Shown piece after piece: positions 8,964-18,099 of a stretch of 64,000 bases of DNA (positions within the stretch are counted from its first letter, which is position 1; every line of letters starts with the position of its first letter). The translations under genes were made by a program, and so were the position numbers. The notes under the pieces were generated by a model. The model worked only from the letters and a program-made list of their open reading frames with translations. It did no database searches and had not been told where the DNA came from. Source of the stretch: PALSA-612 sp963755155 (GTDB taxonomy: Bacteria > Actinomycetota > Thermoleophilia > Gaiellales > Gaiellaceae); NCBI GenBank assembly GCA_963755155.1, contig CAVWIV010000005.1, positions 124,001 to 188,000 of the forward strand, given 5' to 3'.

Positions 8964-10031
8964 GTGCGCGCTGCGGTAGTCGGCCTCGGTTGGGCGGCCG
9001 GGGAGTTTCACCTCCCCGCGCTGCAAGCCGTGGAGGGCGTCGAGCTCGTCGGCGGCGCAGATCCGTCCGAGGAGCGGCGCGCCTGGTGGGCCAAGAGCAC
9101 CGACTCGCCGGCGTTCGCGTCGATCGAGGAGCTCATCGACTCGGCACGGCCCGAGCTCGTGGTCGTGGGCACGCCGCCCGACTCCCACGCCGATCTCTCC
9201 ACCAAGGCGCTCGAGGGCGGCGCTCACGTGATCTGCGAGAAGCCGTTCGTCTCCACCGTCGAAGAGGCCGACCGCGTGCTCACGGCCGCTACGGCAGCCA
9301 GGCGGAGCGTCGCCGTGAACCACCAGTACCGCGCGAAGCCCGTCTTCCGAGCCGTGAAGGACCAGATCGGCGAGCCGGACGTCGGCCGCCTCGTCTTCTG
9401 CCAGGTGTCGCAGCTCATGGACCTGGCCCCGTGGAACGAGCCGGTGCCCTGGCGCGCGGCCATGCCCAACCGGACGCTCTTCGAGGCGGGCTGCCATCTC
9501 GTCGACCTCCTGCTCGACCTCTTCGAGGAGCTGCCCGAGGCCGTCTACGCACGGCACACGAGCGGCCTCGACGCCTCCCGGAACGCGGACGCGATCCACC
9601 TCGTCATGCTCGAGTTCTCCGGCGGCAGGCTCGCACAGCTCACGATCGACCGACTGTGCAAGGCCGGCACGCGGTACATCGAGCTGCGTGCGGACTGCGA
9701 GCACGCGTCGCTGCGGGCGTCCCACGGCGGCCGTGTGCTGCTGCAGCTGGGAATGAAGCGCGCGGAGCGGCCGGGCATCCGCCTCCTGTACGGCCTCGGC
9801 GGCGTCGCGTGGGCCGAGCGAGGCCTGAGCAGGAAGAAGCTCGCGCGGAACCCGCGCAACCCGGGAGTTGCCGCCACCGTCACGCTCTTTCGGGAAATCG
9901 TGGCCGCGCTGGAGGCGGGCCGCGAGCCGCCGTCGAGTGGCGCTCAGGCGCGGGACGGGCTGCGGGTGATCGAAGCGGCGTACCGGTCAGCGGAGACCGG
10001 TCAGCGCGTGCAGCTCACCGGCGCTTCCTGA
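8964..10031 (+). CDS. Gfo/Idh/MocA-family NAD(P)-dependent oxidoreductase
   Basis: A 355-residue sugar or cyclitol oxidoreductase. The Rossmann motif is VGLGWAAGEFHLPAL at residues 5-19. The family catalytic EKPF occurs in CEKPFVSTVEEAD near residue 93, and NHQYR follows. The C-terminal domain has EAGCHLVDLLLDL, where His is a typical catalytic position. Members of the family make keto- or dideoxy-sugars for glycans, which would fit the neighbouring sugar genes. The substrate cannot be read from sequence. The GTG start is 9 bases after the metallo-hydrolase, and the 3' end overlaps the convergent NHL gene by 17 bases. Confidence 0.9.
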   Translation: MRAAVVGLGWAAGEFHLPALQAVEGVELVGGADPSEERRAWWAKSTDSPAFASIEELIDSARPELVVVGTPPDSHADLSTKALEGGAHVICEKPFVSTVEEADRVLTAATAARRSVAVNHQYRAKPVFRAVKDQIGEPDVGRLVFCQVSQLMDLAPWNEPVPWRAAMPNRTLFEAGCHLVDLLLDLFEELPEAVYARHTSGLDASRNADAIHLVMLEFSGGRLAQLTIDRLCKAGTRYIELRADCEHASLRASHGGRVLLQLGMKRAERPGIRLLYGLGGVAWAERGLSRKKLARNPRNPGVAATVTLFREIVAALEAGREPPSSGAQARDGLRVIEAAYRSAETGQRVQLTGAS

Positions 10032-11343
10032 CCGTCAGCGAAGCTGTCGCCGAGTCGGTCCGGTTGCCGATTGCTGTCGCGCGCAGCCGCAGTGCGTAGG
10101 CGCCGGCCTTCAGCGCTCGGCCGAAGGTCACGGTGTTGGCGCCGGCCTTGCCCTGCTGCCTCACGCGCAGGACGACGGAGCCGCGGCGGACCACGTCGAG
10201 CCGCGCTGCCGCGCGCTCGGAAAGCGTGAAGCGAAGCGTCGCCGGACGGCCCGCGGTCGTACGCAGCTGCTTGACGACGACGCGCAGCACGAGCCCCGGC
10301 CGCAGGTCCATCTTCACCAGCCGCACGCGGTTGTTCGCGGAGTCGCCGACGAGGAACCCCGACAGGTCGGCGAGCACGGCGAGCGCCTTCGGCTGATTGA
10401 GCGCCGCCGCAGTCGGCGGGCCGCCGTCGCCCGAGAACCCGGCGGCGCCGGTTCCCGCCACCGTCGTGAAGTCGTCGACTGCCGTGACGCGAAGCACACG
10501 GTTGCCATTCGTGTCGGTGACGAGGAAGGTGCCGTCCGGCAGCGCAGCGACCCCGTGTGGAGCCGGAAGCTTGGCGACGGTCGTGATCGTGCCGTTCGCA
10601 GCCACGCGGCGGACCCGTCCATTTCCGGCGTCCGCGACCAGGAAGCCGCCTTTCGCGAGCGGCGAGACGGAGAACGGCAGGTTGAGCTGCGCGGCCAGCG
10701 CCGGGCCGCCGTCGCCCGAGAAGCCTGGGGCTCCGTTGCCCGCGACGGTCGTGATGACGCCCGCCGGCGATATTCGCCGTACGCGGTGGTTCCCTGAGTC
10801 GGGGAAGAGGATCGTGCCGTCCGGAAGCGAGGCGATACCTCTTGGCCCCACGATCTGCGCCGCGGTCGCGGGGCCGCCATCGCCTGAGAAGCCCGCCGCG
10901 CCCGTGCCGGCAATAGTGCTGATCGTGCCTGCCGGGGACACCCTGCGGATGCGGTTGTTGCCCGTGTCGGCGAGGACGAAGCCGCCGCCAGGAATTGGGG
11001 CGACGCCGTGGACGCCGAAGAGCTGGGCGGCGGTCGCAGGGCCGCCGTCCCCCGAGTAGCCGGCCTGGCCGGTTCCCGCCGCGCGGAAGGTTCGCCCGTC
11101 CGCTCCGACGCGCAGTACGACGTGGGCGAAAGGCTCGGCGACGAGGAAGCCGCCCGTCGAGACGAAGGAGAGGCCGCGCGGGTGATCGACCGGCACCGCA
11201 GTCGCCGGGTCGCCGTCCGCTCCGCCGAGCCCTCCCGCGCCGTTGCCCGCAACGGTGCTGATCGTCGCCGGGCCCGCAGCAAGGGCCGCAGCGGTAGCGG
11301 CCGCCGCGGCCGCGAGGGCAGCGACTGCGAGCCCGCGCCTCAC
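10015..11343 (-). CDS. Secreted NHL-repeat beta-propeller protein
   Basis: A 442-residue exported protein. An N-terminal signal peptide (RRGLAVAALAAAAAATAAAL) is followed by at least five NHL-type blades, each marked by TVAGxGxxGFSGDGGPAxxA and a GNNRVRRV-like strand. A C-terminal beta-rich domain (from about residue 345, LRPGLVLRVVVKQLRTT) resembles the Ig-like tail of many actinobacterial surface proteins. The GTG start overlaps the upstream methyltransferase stop (GTGA), so it belongs to the minus-strand sugar/methyltransferase operon. Role unknown. Binding of envelope carbohydrate or protein is plausible. Confidence 0.85.
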   Translation of the reverse strand: MRRGLAVAALAAAAAATAAALAAGPATISTVAGNGAGGLGGADGDPATAVPVDHPRGLSFVSTGGFLVAEPFAHVVLRVGADGRTFRAAGTGQAGYSGDGGPATAAQLFGVHGVAPIPGGGFVLADTGNNRIRRVSPAGTISTIAGTGAAGFSGDGGPATAAQIVGPRGIASLPDGTILFPDSGNHRVRRISPAGVITTVAGNGAPGFSGDGGPALAAQLNLPFSVSPLAKGGFLVADAGNGRVRRVAANGTITTVAKLPAPHGVAALPDGTFLVTDTNGNRVLRVTAVDDFTTVAGTGAAGFSGDGGPPTAAALNQPKALAVLADLSGFLVGDSANNRVRLVKMDLRPGLVLRVVVKQLRTTAGRPATLRFTLSERAAARLDVVRRGSVVLRVRQQGKAGANTVTFGRALKAGAYALRLRATAIGNRTDSATASLTVRKRR

Positions 11344-11991
11344 GCGCCAGCCTCTCGGGCGCGCACGACGTATTGCACCTTCTCCACGAGCGCGACCTCC
11401 TCGACGCTGAGCCCGTGCTGCTCGAGCACGGCCCTGAAGCGCGAGAACGGCACGAGCGGCATCCGGGGTGGCGCAGTGCGACCCGACCCCAAGAAGCGCT
11501 TCACGAACCGCACGAGCGGATACTGCACGTGAGCCCGCCAGCGGGTCGCCAGCGCGTCGTAGTTCGGGAAGCTCGCGACGAGGGTTCCTCCGGGACGGAG
11601 CACGCGCACGAGCTCCGCCACGGCGCCCTCGAGGTCGTGCGCCGCGTATTCCAGCACTCCCGTCGCCACGACTGCATCGAAACGACTCGTCCTCGAAGGG
11701 GAGCTCGCCGATCGACGCCTCGAGCAGCCGGTCCTCAGCGTGTGGCAGCCGCTCGCGCGCACGCGCCACCATCGCAGGGGCGATGTCGATCCCCGTAACG
11801 CGCCAGCCCCGGCGATCGAGCTCGGCCAGCAGCACGCCGCCTCCCATGCCGGCGTCGAGCACGTCCCCCGGCTGCTCGCCGAGCAGGGCGACGGCCACCT
11901 CCGCTCGGCGCCGCAGCACCCGCCCCTTCGACCCGCCGCTGGCGTACCCGCGGTCGTAGTCCGACGACGTCGCGTCGAAGAACGCCTGCAC
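11340..11991 (-). CDS. Class I SAM-dependent methyltransferase (one frame break)
   Basis: Small-molecule or glycan methyltransferase of about 216 residues. It begins VQAFFDATSSDYDRGYASGG. Motif I is VLDAGMGGGVLLAELD, and GIDIAPAMVARARERL follows. The frame shifts near 11680, where a run of three T on the coding strand should be two, and it continues FDAVVATGVLEYAAHDLEGA to VVRAREAGA. The start shown is a GTG chosen by family comparison. No stop separates it from the upstream methyltransferase, so the two may be one fused protein. The stop overlaps the NHL gene start (GTGA). Confidence 0.75.
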
Positions 11992-12756
11992 GTCCTGCGT
12001 GCCGGCGCCGCCCGGCGTCGCGACGGCGAACAGCGTGTGCCCGAACCCGAGCCGCCGGCCGGGCGATCTCAGATATCGCGCTTCGAGCCCGAGCAGCGTA
12101 CGAGCCGATCGCGTTGACGAGCGCGCCCGAGGACGCAGGGATGCCGCACGTCGTGCCCGTCGGCGGCCTGGGCCTCTTCCCGCGGATCGACCCCCATGCC
12201 GAGAGGACGCTGTTCGCGTGCGTGAGCCGCTCGACGCGGAAGCCTGCCGCCTCGAGCTGCTCTCGCAACAGGTCGCTCGTCGTAGAGCCGCCAGTCGTCC
12301 CGCTCGCGCCGCGCTCTCCGGCCGCCGTTCGTGCGAACGACCAGCGCTCCGCTCCTCCTTCAGCACGCGTCGCAGCTCGCCGAGCGAGGCAGCGACCGCC
12401 CGTTCGTCCACGTGTTGCAGCACGTCGTTCAGCGCGACGAGGTCGAATGAGCCGTCGTCGAACGGAATCGCGTCGACCGGCGCGACGTGGAGCTCGACGC
12501 CGGGAACCGCAGCTCGCGCCAGCTCGACCGCCTCGGGGCTGAGGTCGAATCCGCAGAGCCGGTCGAACGCGCCGGTGCGGGATGCCCAGGCGAGAAAGGC
12601 GCCGGTGCCGCAGCCGGCGTCGAGCAGGCTGAGGTGGCCGCGGTCGACCCGATCGCGGAGCAGCGCCCTCGTGATCTCGAGCATGCCCGTCCGCCACCAG
12701 TGCCCCTTCTCGACGGCATGCATGCGCTCGTAGTAGTCGGACGGCACGTTCTTCAT
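11989..12756 (-). CDS. Class I SAM-dependent methyltransferase (several frame breaks, runs into next gene)
   Basis: Starts MKNVPSDYYERMHAVEKGHWWRT, a type common next to glycosyltransferases. Motif I LLDAGCGTGAFLAWA, then GFDLSPEAVELAR and LVALNDVLQHVDER are visible. After LRRVLKE the text passes through two other frames (VVRTNGGRRARRERDDWRLYDE, then LREQLEAAGFRVERLTHANSVLSAWGSIRGKRPRPP). It returns to the first frame at LLGLEARYLRSPGRRLGFGHTLFAVAT, with breaks near 12345, 12285 and 12110. No stop codon is found before the second methyltransferase domain. The ATG overlaps the upstream transferase stop (ATGA). Confidence 0.72.
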
Positions 12757-13777
12757 CGCGTCCCCCGCCGTTCGAGCCCGTCCGCCGCCAGCCCGAGCAG
12801 CCGCGCGAACGACCGCTCGAGCGTCAGCTCCGTCGTCACGAAGCGGTGTGCCTCCTCGGTGATGCGGCGCCTCGCGGCCTCGTCCGCCAGGTACTGCGCG
12901 GATCGACTCGGCGAGCCGCTCCGCCGGCGCCTCGACGTAGTGCACGCCGGGCACGTACGGCTCCGGCAGGTACAGCGGCTCCGAGACGACGAGCGCGCCG
13001 TTCGCCATCGCCACGACGAGACGCACGTCGGGCAGGTGGCCTTCGAGCCGAGGGATGTTGAGCGCGATCGTCGCGCGGTTCATCAGCTCGACGCGTCCCT
13101 CGCCCCACAGGTCGGGGTTCGCGTAGTCGCCGAGCGTGAGGACGTCCACGCCCTCGCGCTCGAGGCGCCGCAGGATCCGGCGCCTCCGCGGCAGCCGGAA
13201 GTCACCGAGGAAGATGACGGGGATATCGCGCTCGAGCTGGAGCAGGCGCCCGAACGACTCGTGGTAGCCGAGCGGCACGTGGTCGACGATCGATCCCGTC
13301 TTCCGCGAGATACGCCTGGTACGCCTTCGTCGCGACGGCGAGGGCGTCGACCGCGCCGGAGCGGGCGAGCCGTCTTCAGGAAGCGGGCGTTCGAGTAGTG
13401 GTCGTTGATGCGCCGGTCGCGGAGGACGATCTTGCCGAGCTCCCGCGCCGTCAGCGGCTGACCACGCAACCCTGCCGCGCGCGGCATGGGCAGGGGCTCG
13501 GTGTGCCAGACGAGGACGACGGGCCGGCGGGCCGACGGAAGCGCTCGCGACGCGCTCGAGCGTCCGCTCGTACGAGCGCGTGGCCCCCGACACGAACAGC
13601 AGGCGGTCGGGCGAGAGATCCACCTCGTCCTCGACGACGAGCCGAACCTGGAAGCCGAGCCCCTGGAGCACCTCGGCGGCGATCGGCGCGCTCGACATCG
13701 CGAGGTCTTCGCGGATGAGCAACTCGATCGAGTAGCCCTCGCAGGCGCTCGAACGCGGCAGCGACGACGCCCGGCAT
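12753..13777 (-). CDS. CgeB-like glycosyltransferase (multiple frame breaks)
   Basis: Reassembled from three frames. It begins MPGVVAAAFERLR, then SIELLIREDLAMSSAPIAAEVLQGLGFQ. Next come RRPVVLVWHTEPLPMPRAAG, INDHYSNARFLKTA, DHVPLGYHESFGRLLQL and NRATIALNIPRLEG. It closes with ALVVSEPLYLPEPYVPGVHYVEAPAERLAESIRA and a last piece TTELTLERSFARLLGLAADGLERR. The NIPR...EA...G.HYVEAP arrangement is that of the CgeB/Glyco_trans_1_2 family. Breaks lie near 13745, 13530, 13385, 13300 and 12895. It is the first gene of a coupled operon with the two methyltransferases and the NHL protein. The acceptor is unknown. Confidence 0.7.
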
Positions 13778-13803
13778 GCGGGCGGATTCTAGACTCCGCC
13801 GAC

Positions 13804-14709
13804 ATGGCGGCGGGCTCAACGGGCGAGGGAACGATCCTCTTCGGCGGCAGCGGGTTCCTCGGGCCCTACATCCTCGAGCAGTGCCCGGCCATGGTCTCCG
13901 TGGGCCGGTCGCCACCGCCGACCGCGAACCGCCACGTCCACGTCGACAGCCTCGCCGACCTCTCGGCGCTCGACGGACTCGACTTCGACAAGGTCGTGTT
14001 CATCATCGGGAACACCGACCACCACGCGATGGAGCGCGAGCAGATCCCGCCTGGCGAGCCGACGGCGTTCGACTACCACGTGACGCCGCTGCTTCAGGCA
14101 ATGGAGCAGCTGAAAGGCCGTCCGATCACGAAGTTCATCCACTTCTCGACGATCCTCATGTACGACGAGGCGCGGATCACGCTCCCCGTGTCGGAGCACG
14201 CGCCGATCGACCCGTACAAGAACCGCTACGTCCTCAGCAAGTACCTCGCCGAAGAGGCCTGCAAGTTCTATGCGCACTGGCTGCCCATCATCAACGTCCG
14301 CTTCTCGAACCTCTACGGGCCCACGCCGCTGCGGCGGTTCGACCTCATCCACGTGCTCGTCAACCAGCTGCTCGAGGAGGGCCGAGGGCAGGTGTGGACC
14401 ACGAAGCCGCAGCGGGACTTCATCCACGCTCAGGATGCGGCCGACGCGATCGTCGCGTTGCTCGACGCGGACTACACGGGCACCGTGAACCTCGGCACGG
14501 GCACGATGACGCCGGTCGGCCACGTCGTCTCGCTGCTCGAGGAGCTGAGCGGCTGCCCGATCGACGTCCAGGGCGTACCCGTCGAAGGGTTCATGGAGTT
14601 CCGCTGCGACATGACAACGCTCGAGCGCATCGTCGACTGGCGGCCGCGGATCTCGATCGAGGACGGCGTGCGCGACACGTTCGAGACCATGCGCTCGTAC
14701 CGAGGCTAG
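13804..14709 (+). CDS. NAD-dependent epimerase/dehydratase (extended SDR)
   Basis: A 301-residue nucleotide-sugar-modifying enzyme. The Rossmann motif GGSGFLGPYIL is at residues 13-23. The catalytic YxxxK occurs in NRYVLSKYLAEEA, with a serine in HFSTILMYDEA upstream. NLYGPTP and QRDFIHAQDAADAIVALLDA are typical of SDRs acting on NDP-sugars. The ATG at 13804 is chosen because upstream sequence lacks family similarity. It starts a plus-strand trio with the PLP-family enzyme and the C-methyltransferase, and could be the 4-ketoreductase or epimerase of a deoxysugar route. Confidence 0.88.
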   Translation: MAAGSTGEGTILFGGSGFLGPYILEQCPAMVSVGRSPPPTANRHVHVDSLADLSALDGLDFDKVVFIIGNTDHHAMEREQIPPGEPTAFDYHVTPLLQAMEQLKGRPITKFIHFSTILMYDEARITLPVSEHAPIDPYKNRYVLSKYLAEEACKFYAHWLPIINVRFSNLYGPTPLRRFDLIHVLVNQLLEEGRGQVWTTKPQRDFIHAQDAADAIVALLDADYTGTVNLGTGTMTPVGHVVSLLEELSGCPIDVQGVPVEGFMEFRCDMTTLERIVDWRPRISIEDGVRDTFETMRSYRG

Positions 14710-14722
14710 GCTTCGCCCCGCT

Positions 14723-15950
14723 GTGCGACCTCAAGTCACAAAGCCCGAGCCAGAGCCTTCCTCGGCGGCAGGCCGCCGGATCGGCATCGGCGACTGCGCG
14801 ATCTCCGGCCGCGCGAAGGAGCTCGTGCTTCAGGTGCTGAACTCGAACCGCCTCTCGGCCGGCCCGGTGATGGCACAGTTCGAGCACGAGGTCGCCGCGC
14901 TGCACGGCTGCGCGTACGGGCTCATGCTGAACAGCGGCACGAGCGCGCTCCAGGTGGCGCTCGCCGCGCTCAAGGAGCGGCACGGCTGGCAGGACGGCGA
15001 CGAGGTGCTGGTGCCCGCCGTGACGTTCGTCGCGACGTCGAACGTCGTCCTCTACAACGGCCTCACGCCGGTGTTCTGCGACGTCGAGCCCGACTACTTC
15101 TGCATCGACCCGACGCGGATCGAGGAGCGGATCACGCGATCGCACGCGGGCGATCATGCCGGTGCACATCGGCGGGCTTCCCTGCGACATGGACCCGATC
15201 CTCGAGGTCGCGGCGAAGCACGGGCTGCGGATGGTCGAGGACTCGGCCGAGTCGTTCGGCGTGCATTACAAGGGTCGCCCCGTCGGCTCCTTCGGCGACG
15301 TGGGCTGCTTCTCGACGTACGTGGCGCACGTGATCTCCACGGGCGTCGGCGGCGTCTGCACGACCGACGACCTCGAGCTGCTGACGCTGATGAAGAGCCT
15401 CATGAACCACGGGCGGGACGCCGTCTACACGCGAATCGACGATGACATGGACGCGGCGAGGGCGGTCGAGCTGGAGATTCCGGCGCGCCGCTTCTCGTTC
15501 ATCCGACTCGGACACAGCTTCCGCGCGACGGAGATGGAGGCTGCGCTCGGCATCGCCCAGCTGGAGGAGCTGCCGGCGCGCTCGGCCCGGCGGATGGAGA
15601 TCGTGCGACGGCTGACGGAAGGCCTTTCCCCGTTCGAGGACCGGCTCCAGCTGCCGCACGCGCGGCCCGAGTCCGAGCACGCGTACATGTTCTTCCCGCT
15701 CGTCGTGCGCGACGCGTCGCTCCAGCGGAACGACCTCGTCGACCACCTCGAACGACACGGGATCGAGACACGCCACCTCCTCCCGCTCATCAACCAGCCC
15801 GTCTACCGCGACCTCTTCGGCGACCTCGACGAAGCGTGTCCGGTGGCGGCTCGTCTCAATGAGGACGCCTTCTACATCGGCTGCCAACCCGAGCTCACGG
15901 ACGACGACGTGGACTACGTCATCGCCTGCTTCGAGTCGTACCTCCGGTGA
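14723..15950 (+). CDS. DegT/DnrJ/EryC1-fold PLP enzyme with catalytic Lys replaced by His (one frame break)
   Basis: Sugar aminotransferase fold of about 408 residues. The N-terminal half includes NRLSAGPVMAQFEHEVAALHG, NSGTSALQVALAAL and VLVPAVTFVATSNVVLYNG. After a break near 15140 it continues MPVHIGGLPCDMDPILEVA, EDSAESFGVHYKGRPVGSFGDVGCFS and so on. The lysine that binds PLP in aminotransferases (usually K-x-I-[ST]-x-G-x-G-G) is His here: YVAHVISTGVGG, His codon at 15327-15329. The same replacement is known in the sugar 3-dehydratases ColD and DdhC/RfbH, so a 3-deoxygenating dehydratase is more likely than transamination. The GTG start lies 13 bases after the epimerase stop. Confidence 0.85.
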
Positions 15951-15998
15951 CGCAAGCGCTCTCGGGTAGGAGCCGCGGCCGGCGACCGCGCGCGGCCG

Positions 15999-17200
15999 GT
16001 GCGCTGCCAGATCTGCAAGGCGGTGACCGTGCCGGGCGTCGACCTCGGCCACCAGCCGGTGAGCGACCTCATCCTCACCCGCGCGCAGCTCAACCGCCCG
16101 GAGACCTTCTACCCGATGCAGCTCCACCACTGCCCCGACTGCGGGCTCACGCAGCTCGGCTACATCGTGAGCCCGAAGGTCGTCTACAAGAACTTCCCGT
16201 TCGTGAGCGGGACGACGCGGACGGCGACGGAGCACCTCCAGGGCCTCGCGCGCCTGCTCGTGGAGATCGGCTCGCTCGGGCAGCGACTCCTTCGCCGTCG
16301 ACATCGGCTCGAACGACGGGACGCTGCTCAAGGGCTTCGCGCCTCACGGCGTGCGCTTCCTCGGCATCGACCCCTCGGGTGATCCCGTGCGCATCGCGAA
16401 CGAGCAGGGCATCCCCACGCTGCACGACTTCTTCACGGAGGAGTCGGCGCGCCGGATCCGCGACGAGCACGGCACCGCCGACGCGATCTCCGCCGCCGGC
16501 GTCTTCGGCCACATCGCCGATCTCGCGTCGGTCATGCGCGGCGTCGACGCGCTGCTCGCGCCCGAGGGCGTCTTCCTCACGGAGAACCAGTACTGGCTCG
16601 ACATGGTCGAGCGGCTGCACTACGACAACATGTTCCACCAGCACCTGCGCTACTACTCGATGAGGCCGCTGCTCCGGCTCTACGCCGACTACGGCCTCGA
16701 GATCTTCGACGTGCGGCGCTCGGAGGTGTACGGCGGGTCGATCACGGTGCTCGCCGGGCAGGCCGGGGAAGCACCCGGTGTCGCCGCGGGTCGAAGAGCT
16801 GCTCGCGGAGGAGGAGGCGGCAGGCCTCTACGACGAGCCCACGTGGCAGCGGTTCGCGAGCGCGGTCGAGGATCGGCGAGCGCGCGCTCTTCGACGCCGT
16901 CCACGGGCGGGTGCAGGCAGGGCGAGAAGGTCGTCGGCATCGGCGCGCCCGCCAAGGCGTCGACGGTCTGCAACTACTGCCGGCTCGGGCCGGAGCTCGT
17001 CGACTACGTGACGGAGATCAACCCGCTGCGCATCGGGATGTTCCTGCCCGGCGTGCACATCCCGATCGTCGACGAGGAGCTCTTGTTCTCGGATCCCGAA
17101 GCCCGCCGACGCCGGGATCTTCTTCGCGTGGAACTACGCGGACGAGATCGTGCCGAAGCTCCGCGAGCGCGGCTTCACGGGCGAGCTGATTCAGCCCTGA
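15999..17200 (+). CDS. Sugar C-methyltransferase (multiple frame breaks)
   Basis: Reads as a three-part NovU/TylCIII-like SAM-dependent C-methyltransferase. An N-terminal zinc domain has CxxC pairs (MRCQICKAVTVPG, HHCPDCGLTQLGY). The SAM domain has DIGSNDGTLLKGF, FLGIDPSGDPVRIANEQGI, then TENQYWLDMVERLHYDNMFH and HLRYYSMRPL. The C-terminal domain has VVGIGAPAKASTVCNYCRLG and TEINPLRIGMFLPGVHIPI. Breaks lie near 16280, 16770, 16875, 16915 and 17100. It follows the 3-dehydratase-like gene. A GTG at 15947 overlapping that stop is an alternative start if another indel is present. It probably adds a branch methyl to a keto-deoxysugar. Converges with the epimerase on the other strand, overlapping 26 bases. 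Confidence 0.82.
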
Positions 17201-18099
17201 ACCAGGCCACGGTCTCGGCGAGGCCCTCCTCGAGCGACACGCGCGGCCGGAAGCCCGAGCCTGCAGACGGTACGTGTCCGCCGTCCACCGCTGGGCGATG
17301 CCGGCACGGACGTCCCCCGTGTACGTGACTCGCGGATCGAGGCCCATCGCCTCGCGAGATGCGCTCCGCGACCTCTCGGATCGTCACCTCCCGGCCATCG
17401 CTCGCGTTGTAGACCTCGCCTTCGAGCGTCGCCTCGTGGCGACGAGGATCATGGCGTCGACCACGTCGCGACGTAGCTCAGGTCGAGTAGCTCGCTGCCG
17501 TCGCCGTGCGACCACGAGCTCGTCCGGGCGCTCGTGGAGCTTGCGGATGAGGTCGAAGACGACGTGCCGGCGCAGGCGCGGCCCGTAGACGTGAAAGAGG
17601 CGCAGGGTCGCCGTCCGCAGGCCGTACAGCCGTGGAGCGGCGCCGACATAGTGCTCGGCGGCGAGCTTGCTCACGGCATACGGCCAGACCGGGATCGGCA
17701 AGGTCTCGTCCGACCAGGGTGAGTCGGGCGAGAACCCGTAGATCGCCGCCGACGCGAGTTCACGACGGCGCCGCGTCCGCGACCTCGCGGACCGCCTTCA
17801 TCACGTTCAGCGTCGCGAGGACGTTCTTCTCGAAGTCCGCGCGCGGATCCTCGATCGAGCCGCTGACGCGTGCCGCCGGCCAGGTGGAATACGATCTCGC
17901 AGGACGCGAGGGCCTCCCGCGCGTCGTCGGTTGCAGGTCGAGCGATGGACGTCGTCGCACGGGCGACGGAGGAGCGATTGGTCGGGCTTCCCGTCGACCG
18001 GTTGTCGATGATCATGACGCTCGCACCGCGCTCGGCAAGCCCCTCCACGAGATGCGAGCCGATGAAGCCGGCTCCTCCGGTCACGAGCGGGCCCGTCAC
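17175..18099 (-). CDS. NAD-dependent nucleotide-sugar epimerase/dehydratase (many frame breaks)
   Basis: Pieces in three frames rebuild an extended SDR: TGPLVTGGAGFIGSHLVEGL (NAD motif), VMIIDNRSTG and ALASCEIVFHLAGGT. Then SIEDPRADFEKNVLATLNVM, WPYAVSKLAAEHY with YxxxK, and LRLFHVYGPRLRRHVVFDLI. It ends VTIREVAERISR and VSLEEGLAETVAWFRAESARP. At least six breaks fall between 17260 and 17960. The GTG start overlaps the GT4 stop (GTGA), making it the last gene of the nine-gene polysaccharide operon. UDP-glucose 4-epimerase-like or GDP-mannose-dehydratase-like chemistry is possible; substrate unknown. Confidence 0.75.

Noticed and set aside
10330..11250. CRISPR-like periodic sequence
   Set aside because: The periodicity is the coding of NHL blades (GFSGDGGPA) and varies in length and sequence; there are no identical direct repeats with unique spacers.
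10015..13722. One open frame of 1235 codons on the minus strand
   Set aside because: It spans a transferase, two methyltransferases and the NHL protein; the junctions contain family starts (ATG 12756, GTG 11343) and conserved text in other frames, so it is not one protein.
14723..15950. Assigning the DegT-family gene as a sugar aminotransferase
   Set aside because: The catalytic PLP lysine is absent; the His replacement favours a 3-dehydratase-like activity.
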